From Archangium sp. (lineage in GTDB: Bacteria; Myxococcota; Myxococcia; Myxococcales; Myxococcaceae), in contig JAEUJR010000141.1 in assembly GCA_016793585.1 (NCBI GenBank), positions 1-8,569 of the forward strand: a stretch of 8,569 nt of DNA. The letters are read 5' to 3'. Shown here in pieces: positions 1-8,492 of this stretch. Below the pieces are notes generated by a model that was not told where the DNA came from, searched no databases, and saw only the letters and a program-made list of their open reading frames with translations. How positions within the stretch are numbered: the first letter of the stretch is position 1; each line of letters opens with the position of its first letter. The position numbers and the translations under genes are program-made.

Positions 1-1991
<1,991 letters not shown>

Positions 1992-2007
1992 ACGGCTGCA
2001 GTTCGAA

Positions 2008-2036
2008 TTGCGCCGAAAATGGGTGAGTGACATGAT
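2008..2036 (+). promoter_or_regulatory. Putative promoter of the TetR-type regulator gene
   Basis: TTGCGC (2008-2013) and CATGAT (2031-2036) are separated by 17 bp and fit -35 and -10 hexamers at ideal spacing, each keeping the most conserved bases (TTG; AT..AT). Transcription would then begin about 2042-2044, only a few bases before ATG 2049, consistent with the missing Shine-Dalgarno. The -10 lies inside the palindrome described next, so a bound repressor would block polymerase. Promoter calls in GC-rich genomes by eye are uncertain. Confidence 0.4.
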
Positions 2037-2049
2037 GGGCATCATTTCA
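2025..2049. promoter_or_regulatory. Operator-like palindrome, copy 1 (upstream of the TetR gene)
   Basis: The core ATGATG-GG-CATCAT (2032-2045) is a perfect 6+6 inverted repeat. It extends to arms of 10 bases (TGACATGATG at 2028-2037 against CATCATTTCA at 2040-2049) with one mismatched pair. The same 25-nt element, with three differences, recurs at 2627-2651. A duplicated palindrome flanking a TetR-family gene, one copy over its own start, is the classic layout of an autoregulated operator. That the neighbouring regulator binds it is inferred. Confidence 0.65.
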
Positions 2050-2588
2050 TGCGCTACCCTGACGAACACAAAGACGCCGTGCGAGCCAGAATCGTCGAAG
2101 CCGCGAGCCGCGCGTTGAGGCTCAGCGGGCTCGACGGGGTGAGCATTCCCTCGTTGATGAAGAAGGTCGGGCTCACGCACGGCGGCTTCTATTCGCACTT
2201 CTCCGATCGCGACGAGCTGGTGGCGGAGGCCGTGCGTCACGCGGCGCTCGAGACCGCAGAGGGCGTGTTCGAGTCGGCTCCGAGTCTCGACGCCGCGCTG
2301 GCCACCTATCTGTCCCAACAGCACGCCGAGCACCCCGACCGTGGCTGTGTCGTCGCCGCGCTCGGAGCCGATGCGCCTCGCCAACGCGCGCCCGTTCGAA
2401 GGGCCTTCGGCTGGGCCGCCGCAGGCTTGTTGCAGCTCGTGCAGGACAAGCTCGACGCTCGCCAGAAGTCGCCCAGCGACGAAGCGCTCGAGCTCACCTC
2501 GAGAATGGTCGGAGCCATCGTGTTGGCGCGGCTGCTCGATGACCCGCGCCTGACCGCCCGGCTGCTCGCCGTCGCCCGCCGTCGCTGA
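2049..2588 (+). CDS. TetR/AcrR family transcriptional regulator
   Basis: The 179-residue protein is a DNA-binding repressor of the TetR type. The N-terminus MRYPDEHKDAVRARIVEAAS is characteristic of a large TetR subfamily and fixes the start at ATG 2049. The helix-turn-helix covers about residues 11-57, with SIPSLMKKVGLTHGGFYSHF giving the turn and recognition helix (Thr43 to Phe51). The C-terminal ligand-binding half includes a GCVVAALGADAPRQ segment around residues 99-112 that recurs in this subfamily; the inducer cannot be deduced. There is no Shine-Dalgarno: the ATG sits three bases after the core palindrome, so the mRNA is probably leaderless or nearly so. It precedes the Fe-S/SCP2 gene by 45 bp on the same strand, and the palindrome in front of it is repeated there, pointing to joint control of itself and the following redox genes. 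Confidence 0.9.
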   Translation: MRYPDEHKDAVRARIVEAASRALRLSGLDGVSIPSLMKKVGLTHGGFYSHFSDRDELVAEAVRHAALETAEGVFESAPSLDAALATYLSQQHAEHPDRGCVVAALGADAPRQRAPVRRAFGWAAAGLLQLVQDKLDARQKSPSDEALELTSRMVGAIVLARLLDDPRLTARLLAVARRR

Positions 2589-2626
2589 ACGTTCACCCGA
2601 GATGCCGTGCCGTCCTCACTCACGCC

Positions 2627-2651
2627 GAGAGACATGATGACCATCATTTCA
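2627..2651. promoter_or_regulatory. Operator-like palindrome, copy 2 (over the start of the Fe-S/SCP2 gene)
   Basis: The core ATGATG-AC-CATCAT (2634-2647) has perfect 6-base arms. Compared with copy 1, 22 of 25 bases agree, including the flanking GAG, GAC and TTCA; two of the three differences are the central dinucleotide. It overlaps the ATG codons at 2634 and 2637 of the Fe-S gene. A repressor bound here could block initiation or early elongation. No convincing -35 box lies 17 bp upstream of its CATGAT. Binding by the adjacent TetR protein is inferred. Confidence 0.62.
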
Positions 2652-3986
2652 AAGCCGGTTCGCGTCGAGCACCCGGCGATCACCGCGGCGAAGCAGCGCG
2701 TCGGAGCCGTGGCGCCCCAGCCGGTCTCTCTGGAGCAACTCCGGGCGTGGGCGCTCGAGGCGGGCGCCGATGACGTCGGGGTCGTCGAGCTCGTTCACCC
2801 CGACCTCGCAGAGGAGCGGGCGCCAGTGCTCCGAGCGTTCCCCTCAGCGGTGTCGCTCATCTCGCTGGTGGTTCGAATGCACCCCGAGAACGTGCGCAGC
2901 CCGGCGCGGAGCGTCGCCAACCACGAGTTCCACCACGCAGGAGAAGCAGTCGACGACTGCGCCCGCGCGCTGGTCGCTCGACTCGCCGCTGCGGGCCATC
3001 GCGCGATGAACCCCGCCATGGCCTTCCCCATGGAGATGGACGACTTCCCCGGTCGAACCTGGGTCGTCTCGCACAAGCGCGTGGCGGTGGCCGCGCAGCT
3101 CGGGCGCATGGGCCTGCACCGCAACGTCATTCACCCCCGGTTCGGTTCCTTCATCGTGCTCGGCACCGTCCTCACCTCGGCTCGCATCGAAGAGCGGCTG
3201 CCCCGGCTCGCGTACGACCCCTGCGTCGACTGCAAGCTCTGCGTCGCGGCATGCCCGGTCGGTGCCATCGAGCCCGACGGCGCCTTTCGCTTCTCGGCCT
3301 GTCTCGATCACAACTACCGCGAGTTCATGACGGGGTTCGGTGACGTGCTCGAAGACGTCGTCGAGAGCCGCGACAAACACGAGCTGCGCGAGCGGCTGAC
3401 CATCTCCGAGAGCGCCTCGATGTGGCAGTCGCTCACCTACAAGGCCAACTACAAGGCGGCGCACTGTGTCGCGGTGTGCCCGGCGGGTGACGACGTGCTC
3501 GGGCCGTTCGTCGCCGATCGACCGAAGTTCTTGAGCGAGGTGGTTCGGCCGCTGACCGAGCGCTCCGAGCCCGTCTACGTGGTGCCCGGGTCAGACGCCG
3601 AGACCCACGTTCGAAAGCGCTTCCCCCACAAGCCGGTGCGGCTGGTGCGCTCGAGCTTGCGGGCGACGACGGCTCCCGGCTTCTTCCGCGCGCTGCCGCT
3701 GGTCTTCCAACGAGGCCCCGCGAAGGGGTGGCGCGCGACGTTTCACTTCGAGCTCACTGACACCTCGACCCACCGCGCGACGGTTCGCATCGACGACGGC
3801 ACCCTCACCATCACCACCTCGACGCTCGAAGGGCTGGCAGACGTCACCATTCGTGGCGAGGCGCGCGCGTGGCTCGACGTGGTGACGGGCAAGCGCAACC
3901 CCGTGTGGTTGGTGGTGCGCGGCAAGCTGCGCATCGCCGGTGACCGCGCGCTCCTCGACCGCTTCGCCCGCTGTTTCCCCCGCTGA
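2634..3986 (+). CDS. 4Fe-4S protein with a QueG-like region and a C-terminal SCP2 sterol-carrier domain
   Basis: The protein has 450 residues counted from ATG 2634. Residues about 30-300 resemble the epoxyqueuosine reductase/reductive dehalogenase-like fold: a segment near 145-175 reads KRVAVAAQLGRMGLHR followed by IHPRFGSFIVLG, as in QueG. A ferredoxin motif CVDCKLCVAACP follows (Cys197, 200, 203, 207), then Cys223 and HCVAVCP (Cys278, Cys282). Residues about 363-448 match an SCP2 (sterol carrier/lipid-binding) domain, with WRATFHFELTD, IRGEARAWLDVVTGKRNPVW and VRGKLRIAGD. Such a protein probably transfers electrons to, or reduces, a hydrophobic substrate; the reaction is unknown. It is not a plain QueG, because of the SCP2 extension and because only seven of the eight cysteines expected for two clusters are present. 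The start is uncertain: GTG 2607 (459 aa) is in frame, GAGAG precedes ATG 2634/2637, and GTG 2709 is possible if transcription starts inside the palindrome. An SDR gene follows after 16 bp, probably in the same operon. Confidence 0.85.
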   Translation: MMTIISKPVRVEHPAITAAKQRVGAVAPQPVSLEQLRAWALEAGADDVGVVELVHPDLAEERAPVLRAFPSAVSLISLVVRMHPENVRSPARSVANHEFHHAGEAVDDCARALVARLAAAGHRAMNPAMAFPMEMDDFPGRTWVVSHKRVAVAAQLGRMGLHRNVIHPRFGSFIVLGTVLTSARIEERLPRLAYDPCVDCKLCVAACPVGAIEPDGAFRFSACLDHNYREFMTGFGDVLEDVVESRDKHELRERLTISESASMWQSLTYKANYKAAHCVAVCPAGDDVLGPFVADRPKFLSEVVRPLTERSEPVYVVPGSDAETHVRKRFPHKPVRLVRSSLRATTAPGFFRALPLVFQRGPAKGWRATFHFELTDTSTHRATVRIDDGTLTITTSTLEGLADVTIRGEARAWLDVVTGKRNPVWLVVRGKLRIAGDRALLDRFARCFPR

Positions 3987-4002
3987 ACCTCGAAAGACGA
4001 CC

Positions 4003-4800
4003 ATGACGACTCGATTGACGACGTACGGCCCGTGGGCCGTGCTGACCGGAGCCTCGGACGGAATCGGCAGGGAGTTCGCGCGTGCCCTCGCGAAAGAGGG
4101 GTTCAAGCTGGTGATCGTCGCCCGCCGCCGCCAGGCCCTCGAAGCGCTCGCGAGTGAGCTCACGAGCACCGAGGTGCGAATCGTCGACGCCGATCTCGCG
4201 ACGGTCGACGGGCTCGCTCGGGTCGAAGCCGAGACGCGGTCACTCGACGTCGGGCTGCTCGTCGCCGCTGCCGGCTTCGGAACGTCGGGCGCCTTCGTCG
4301 CCAACGCGCTCGAGGCCGAGCTCTCGATGATCGACGTGAACTGTCGGGCGGTCGCGGCGATGAGCCATGCGTTCGGGCGGCGGCTCGTGAAGCGGGGGCG
4401 GGGCGGCCTCGTGCTGCTGAGCAGCCTCGTCGCGTTTCAAGGGGTGCGGCACGCGGCCAACTACGCAGCCACCAAGGCGTGGGTTCAGGCGTTCGCAGAA
4501 GGGCTGGCGCTCGAGCTTGGGCCGCTTGGCGTCGACGTGCTCGCGAGCGCGCCTGGCCCCGTTCGTTCGGGCTTCGGTGCGCGCGCCAACATGCAGATGT
4601 CGATGGCGGCCACCCCAGACGTCGTCGCGACGTCGACGCTCGCAGCGCTGGGCGGGAGCGGCACCGTTCGCCCGGGCCTGCTCTCGAAGCTGCTCGAGTG
4701 GTCGCTCATGTTCCTGCCGCGCTGGGGGCGGGTTCGCGTGATGTCGATGGTGATGGGCGGCATGACGAAGCATCAGGCGCTCGCCGCGACCCGCAGCTGA
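4003..4800 (+). CDS. Short-chain dehydrogenase/reductase (SDR family, classical type)
   Basis: The 265-residue NAD(P)-dependent oxidoreductase has the Rossmann dinucleotide motif TGASDGIG at residues 15-22. The expected catalytic residues are Asn113 (in IDVNCRAV), Ser141 (in LLSSLVAF) and Tyr154/Lys158 (YAATK). The AAAGFG segment stands in place of the usual NNAG, a common variant in SDRs that act on long-chain 3-oxoacyl or steroid-like substrates, but the substrate cannot be assigned. Arg residues at the end of beta-2 (VARRRQ) favour NADPH. ATG 4003 is chosen because GAAAGA lies upstream and the TTYGPWAVLTGAS N-terminus fits the fold. The in-frame extension to 3940 overlaps the Fe-S gene and looks non-coding. 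It follows the Fe-S/SCP2 gene by 16 bp, so the two products probably act in one redox pathway. Confidence 0.92.
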   Translation: MTTRLTTYGPWAVLTGASDGIGREFARALAKEGFKLVIVARRRQALEALASELTSTEVRIVDADLATVDGLARVEAETRSLDVGLLVAAAGFGTSGAFVANALEAELSMIDVNCRAVAAMSHAFGRRLVKRGRGGLVLLSSLVAFQGVRHAANYAATKAWVQAFAEGLALELGPLGVDVLASAPGPVRSGFGARANMQMSMAATPDVVATSTLAALGGSGTVRPGLLSKLLEWSLMFLPRWGRVRVMSMVMGGMTKHQALAATRS

Positions 4801-4814
4801 GTGGCTCAGTGCGG
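4791..4814. terminator. Hairpin at the convergent gene junction (possible bidirectional terminator)
   Basis: CTGAG (4797-4801) pairs with CTCAG (4805-4809) around a TGG loop. After a small internal loop (AG against T), CCGC (4791-4794) pairs with GCGG (4811-4814). The structure covers both stop codons, TGA 4798-4800 on plus and TGA 4808-4806 on minus. No U-tract is present on either side, so termination would have to be Rho-dependent or hairpin-limited. The pairing is seen; the function is inferred. Confidence 0.35.
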
Positions 4815-5303
4815 CAGGGCCGCGCGGGTGACCTGCGCGAGCAGCTCGGCAGCTCCGTGCGGGCGGCACAGCGCCACTGCCGCACCCGCAGCACGCAGCG
4901 CCGCGGCGTCGTCTCCGTTCACACACGAGGCGATCACGGGAATGCCGAGCTGCCTCAGCCACAACACCAGCGGCAGCAGATCGTCGTGACCGACCCTGTC
5001 CACCGCGACGACGGCACACGAGACGTTCGTTCGCTGAACGTGCGCGACCGTACGCTCTCGCGAGTCTGACCAGAGCACCCGAAAGCGCTGCGACAGCGTC
5101 AGGTACGCGAAGCGGAAGACGGTGCCTCCTGTTCGATCGACGAAGAGAACGTTCTGCCGGAGCAGGGCCTCGACAGGCTGCGCGACGGGCTCTGGAGTCG
5201 TGGACGTCACGGCGCTCGAGCACAGCAAGCGCTCTGCCAGCCGCCATGCCGGGGCGACCGCCTTGAAGCGCTGTCGCAGAACGCAACATCTGGTGCAGAC
5301 CAC
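4806..5303 (-). CDS. Small protein with a degenerate response-regulator receiver-like domain
   Basis: The protein has 165 residues from GTG 5303; the start lies 15 bp after the LysM/FecR stop and is the only good choice there. Residues about 50-163 look like a CheY-type receiver fold. Strand 1 is NVLFVD with Asp56, strand 3 is CAVVAVD with Asp102 (46 residues on, matching CheY Asp12/13 to Asp57), and strand 4 is PVIAS with Ser126. The position of the conserved Lys-Pro is Arg147-Pro148. Only one acidic residue stands at the strand-1 site and the lysine is replaced, so phosphorylation may be lost or altered. The N-terminal 45 residues hold a Cys cluster (Cys3, Cys6, Cys7, plus Cys28) of unknown purpose and no recognised domain. 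As the last gene of the cyclase operon it may couple to that signalling module. Fold assignment is by eye and tentative; coding status is supported by composition and tight spacing. Confidence 0.62.
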   Translation of the reverse strand: MVCTRCCVLRQRFKAVAPAWRLAERLLCSSAVTSTTPEPVAQPVEALLRQNVLFVDRTGGTVFRFAYLTLSQRFRVLWSDSRERTVAHVQRTNVSCAVVAVDRVGHDDLLPLVLWLRQLGIPVIASCVNGDDAAALRAAGAAVALCRPHGAAELLAQVTRAALPH

Positions 5304-5318
5304 GGCACCGAAAGCAGG

Positions 5319-6731
5319 TCAGCGGCCGCCGTCGCTCAGCTCGGCCCGAACGAGCGGCTGCGAGTCCCACGAGAGCTCGACCGGCCCCGGGCCTGGCTGC
5401 GGCAGCGACCACACCAGCGTGGAGCGGCGTCGCATCGCGGCGCCATTGAGCGACGGCGGCAGCGCCTCGGGCACTTCGTCGACGAAGGTGGCGATCACCT
5501 CGGCGCCTTCGCGTCTCATCGTCGGTGGCCGCGGCGCGACGCTCACGTTCACGTCGCCGGCCGTGACTCCCGACCCGTCGAGCAGCGTGAGGGCGTGCCG
5601 ACCGACCGGCAACGCGAGGGGCGGCTGAGCTGCCTTGCCCTGCAGCGACAATGCCCACCCTGCGGGCAGCTTCACCTCGAGCGGAGCAGGGGCGCGATGG
5701 CGAACGACCCCCTGCTGTATCGTCGCGCTCCCGATCACGACGACTCCGAGCGCCGCCGACTTCGACGGTCGGCTCTGCAACCCCCGCTCGTCGAAGGCGA
5801 TGACGCGAAGCCGCAGCGGCTCTTCGCTCGTCAGCAGCACGCGTGCGCTCGGCTGAGCGGTCATCTGATCTTCCACGCGATCGACGAAGAGCTCGTCGCG
5901 GGCGAGCTGCACGCGGTACCGGGTCGCGCGCTCCGAGGGCGCCCAGCGCAGCTCGACGGCTGTGCCTGGCCCCTGCCACACCACGAAGCGCGGTGTCTCT
6001 GGGGCGAGCACCGGCGTGCCCGGCAACACCGTCACCGCTTCGGGCGCCAGCCCCGCACGAACGCGCGTGCCAGAGTTCGATGGAACGGTCACCTTCGCGC
6101 CCGTGGCGGCGATCGCGGCGCTGCCGTCGAAGATCGACACGCGGCTCGTCTGCGAGCCATCGACCGCCACGACACCCTCGGTCTTCGCGGCCGTCTCGAC
6201 CTGCGCCGCTGGCGTCGCCACCGCGAGCGCCTTCTGCCGCAGCGCCGAGAGCGCGAGTCGAAGTTCGCCATCGACGAGCGAGACACCACCAGGCTGTTTC
6301 GGCGCGGGCAGGTCGCCGTAGATGACGACCAGCGCGTTCTCGTCCATCACCAGTGTGCTCTCGTCTCGAAACCGCAGCGCCGCGCCCGCGCGCCGAAGGG
6401 TGTTCACCTCGTCGAGCCGGAACAGGCCCATGCCCAGCGTCGCCGGGTTCCACTCGAGCAGGTGCCGCGTGCGCACGGCGGGGCGCAGGAACGTCAGCGT
6501 CGCGTCGGGGCCGGTGGGCGCTTCGTCGGGCGCACGCAGGCGCAGCACCTGGCCGGGCACGAGGTGGTGGGGCGTGGGGCCCAGCGTGTTCCACTTGTGC
6601 AGATCGACGATGCGCTTGGGGTCGCCATAGACGGCGCGGGTGATCGAGTCGCAGGTGTCTCCGGGCTTCACGACCCAGGTCTCTGGAATCTCGGCGGCGG
6701 CGAGCAGCAGCGTGGCGACGATGAAGGGCAT
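5319..6731 (-). CDS. Secreted LysM and FecR domain protein with an Fn3-like region
   Basis: The protein has 470 residues. MPFIVATLLLAAAEIP is a short signal peptide lacking a lipobox cysteine. LysM follows at about 17-66 (ETWVVKPGDTCDSITRAVYG to LVPGQVLRLR), which binds peptidoglycan glycan. A FecR-type domain lies at about 100-226 (RRAGAALRFRDESTLVMDENA, later SRVSIFDGSAAIA and VPSNSGTRVRAG). An Fn3-like beta segment at about 247-325 includes VELRWAPSERATRYRVQLA and LRLRVIAFDERGLQSRPS. The last 140 residues are beta-rich and unassigned. The arrangement suggests a periplasmic wall-bound protein, perhaps a scaffold or sensor. FecR domains are known from iron signalling, but stand-alone FecR-LysM proteins have no defined role and no sigma factor gene is nearby. 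Its ATG overlaps the cyclase stop (TGATG), implying translational coupling, so it may work with the cyclase's periplasmic sensor. Confidence 0.87.
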   Translation of the reverse strand: MPFIVATLLLAAAEIPETWVVKPGDTCDSITRAVYGDPKRIVDLHKWNTLGPTPHHLVPGQVLRLRAPDEAPTGPDATLTFLRPAVRTRHLLEWNPATLGMGLFRLDEVNTLRRAGAALRFRDESTLVMDENALVVIYGDLPAPKQPGGVSLVDGELRLALSALRQKALAVATPAAQVETAAKTEGVVAVDGSQTSRVSIFDGSAAIAATGAKVTVPSNSGTRVRAGLAPEAVTVLPGTPVLAPETPRFVVWQGPGTAVELRWAPSERATRYRVQLARDELFVDRVEDQMTAQPSARVLLTSEEPLRLRVIAFDERGLQSRPSKSAALGVVVIGSATIQQGVVRHRAPAPLEVKLPAGWALSLQGKAAQPPLALPVGRHALTLLDGSGVTAGDVNVSVAPRPPTMRREGAEVIATFVDEVPEALPPSLNGAAMRRRSTLVWSLPQPGPGPVELSWDSQPLVRAELSDGGR

Positions 6732-8476
6732 CAGCTTGGAACCTCGAAGACCGTCGTTGCTTTGGTTCGGCCACGCAAGTGGCGCTCGCCGAGCTCCACC
6801 AACTTCGCCGGTGCTCCGAGTGCAAGCAGCGTCGACTGACTCACGAGAATCTGCCCCGGCGCCGCGCTCGCCTCGAGCCGCGAGGCGACGTTCACCGCGT
6901 CTCCGATGACCGTGAAGTCGAGCCGGCGCTCACTGCCGACGTTGCCCGCCACGGCAGGCCCGGTGTTGAGCCCCATCGCGAGCTGCAGCTCGACGCCGTA
7001 CTTCTCGCGCCAGCGCAGGTTCGCGGCCTCGACCCAACGCCTCAACGCCCGGGCCGCCGCGAGCGCGTGTTTCGCGTCGTCGTCACGCTGCGTGGGCACG
7101 CCCCAGACGGCCATCACGCAGTCGCCGAGGAACTTGTCGATCATGCCCTGGTGCTGGTGGACGATCTCGGTCGCGATCGTGAAGTACTCGTTGAGCACCG
7201 AGACGATGACCTCGGGCGGCAACGCCTCGGCGAGCTGCGTGAAGCCCACGACGTCGGCGAACAGCACCGTCACCACGCGGCGCTCGCCGCCGAGCTGCAG
7301 CCGTGCCGGCTCCTTCACGATCAGCTCGACGATGTCAGGCGCGAGGTAGCGGGCCAGGGCGGTACGAACCCGGGTCTGCGCGAGCAGTTCACGTTCGCCC
7401 ACCTCGAGCCGTTCGGACATGTCGTCGAAGGCGCGCGCGAGCTCACCAACCTCGTCACCACGGCTGCTCACGTCGCTCGAGGTGCGGCTCCACTGCCGTC
7501 GCGCGATGAGCGCCGCCGAGCCGATCAGCGAGGTGAGGGGCCGCACCACGCGCCTGCCGCCGAGGAGGCCGGCCAGCACCGCGAGCGCTGCGGCCAGCAC
7601 GACGGCGATGGCCACCGCGAGCTCGAGCGAGAGCAGCGTCGCGTAGGCGTGCGAGGCCGGCTCCTGCACGACCGCCGCCCACCCGTAGGCAGGCAACGTC
7701 ACCAGGGCGCCCATCATCGGCGCTCCCGCCTGCTCGAAGTCGGTCGTCACCGCGAGCCCCTGCCGAAACGACGGCGCGCCGCTCAAGGCCGAGCCGAGAC
7801 CCTCGACGGGCTTTCCCAACCGGGCGCTGTCGGCGTGCAGCACCACGCGCTGCGCCGCGTCGACGACGTAGACGGCGTTTGGGTCTCGCAGCGGCGGCGC
7901 TTCGCCCAGGCTGCGCATCAGCGCGCTCAGGCGACTCACGTCGAGCTCGGCGTAGACGAGGAACCCCGGCGGCTGGGCGGGGTCGACGCGTGCCGGCACG
8001 ACGAGCGGCAGAAACGGAGCACCGTCGCGAAGCGAGATGGCTCCCAACGAGAAGTCACCCGCGCCGACGAGCGCTGCGTCGAGCCGCTCGGGCCCCGAAG
8101 GTGCCTCGGCCGAGATGCGAATCGCGCCCTGACGGCGGCCTTCGAGATCGTAGACCGTGACCGCAGCGGCACCACCCCACGCACGCAGCACTGCGGTCGC
8201 GAGCGCGAAGCGCGCATCGTCATCGGTCAGGCGATCGGTCGCGAGCACCTCGGCCACCTGACTCAGTGACGCGCGGCTCCGCTCGAGTGACTGCTCCACT
8301 TCTCCCCGAACCCGCCCCGCCAGCGCGGCGTGCAGGTGTTGGGCGTCGATGGTAAGCGCGCTGCGATTTCTGACGACGGCGAACCCGCCGAGCAGCAGCA
8401 ACAATGGAATCGTCACGGCAGCCACCAACCCGGTGACCTGCCACGACAACGACACTCCCCGGCGTTTCGTCGGCAT
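6731..8476 (-). CDS. Membrane-bound class III adenylate/guanylate cyclase with Cache-like sensor and HAMP domain
   Basis: The protein has 581 residues from ATG 8476. A cytoplasmic stub (MPTKRRG) precedes TM1 (about 14-35) and a periplasmic sensor (about 36-277) of dCache type, with FLVYAELDVSRLSALM, AVYVVDAAQRVVLHAD and YGWAAVVQEP. TM2 (about 278-305) and HAMP (about 303-355, ending GDEVGELARAFDDMSERLE) follow. The catalytic domain (about 395-575) carries metal Asp408 (FADVVGF) and Asp452 (LGDCVMAVWG). Lys448 and Thr522 (DFTVIGDAVN) occupy the purine-specificity positions, and Asn529/Arg533 stabilise the transition state. Lys/Thr is the class IIIb pattern usual in bacterial adenylate cyclases, so cAMP is the likely product, made in response to an extracytoplasmic small molecule. 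ATG 8476 has GGGGA four bases upstream; in-frame ATG 8494 and GTG 8521 (596 aa) are alternatives but would overlap the divergent kinase gene. The product call is firm. Confidence 0.94.
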   Translation of the reverse strand: MPTKRRGVSLSWQVTGLVAAVTIPLLLLLGGFAVVRNRSALTIDAQHLHAALAGRVRGEVEQSLERSRASLSQVAEVLATDRLTDDDARFALATAVLRAWGGAAAVTVYDLEGRRQGAIRISAEAPSGPERLDAALVGAGDFSLGAISLRDGAPFLPLVVPARVDPAQPPGFLVYAELDVSRLSALMRSLGEAPPLRDPNAVYVVDAAQRVVLHADSARLGKPVEGLGSALSGAPSFRQGLAVTTDFEQAGAPMMGALVTLPAYGWAAVVQEPASHAYATLLSLELAVAIAVVLAAALAVLAGLLGGRRVVRPLTSLIGSAALIARRQWSRTSSDVSSRGDEVGELARAFDDMSERLEVGERELLAQTRVRTALARYLAPDIVELIVKEPARLQLGGERRVVTVLFADVVGFTQLAEALPPEVIVSVLNEYFTIATEIVHQHQGMIDKFLGDCVMAVWGVPTQRDDDAKHALAAARALRRWVEAANLRWREKYGVELQLAMGLNTGPAVAGNVGSERRLDFTVIGDAVNVASRLEASAAPGQILVSQSTLLALGAPAKLVELGERHLRGRTKATTVFEVPS

Positions 8477-8492
8477 TGCTTCCCCGAAGGAC

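Noticed and set aside
2634..2642. ATGATGACC considered as only a chance start-codon run rather than an operator
   Set aside because: The matching flanks (GAG, GAC, TTCA) and near-identity with 2025-2049 over 25 bases are unlikely by chance, so I kept it as an operator-like element.
3940..4002. N-terminal extension of the SDR to an earlier ATG
   Set aside because: It overlaps the SCP2 domain end of the Fe-S gene. ATG 4003 has a ribosome-binding site (GAAAGA) and gives the standard SDR N-terminus.
4240..6825. An 861-codon open frame on the minus strand spanning the SDR end, the receiver-like gene and the LysM/FecR gene
   Set aside because: Its translation is extremely Arg/Ala-rich low-complexity sequence with no domain, and it overlaps three well-supported genes in another frame. 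It reflects the scarcity of stop codons in high-GC DNA.
5595..6839. A 414-codon plus-strand open frame opposite the LysM/FecR gene
   Set aside because: It has low-complexity Arg/His-rich translation, no plausible start context, and lies opposite a gene with clear signal peptide, LysM and FecR features.
6779..8269. A 496-codon plus-strand open frame opposite the adenylate cyclase
   Set aside because: The product is His/Arg/Ala-rich without recognisable motifs and is the antisense shadow of a cyclase with all catalytic residues intact.
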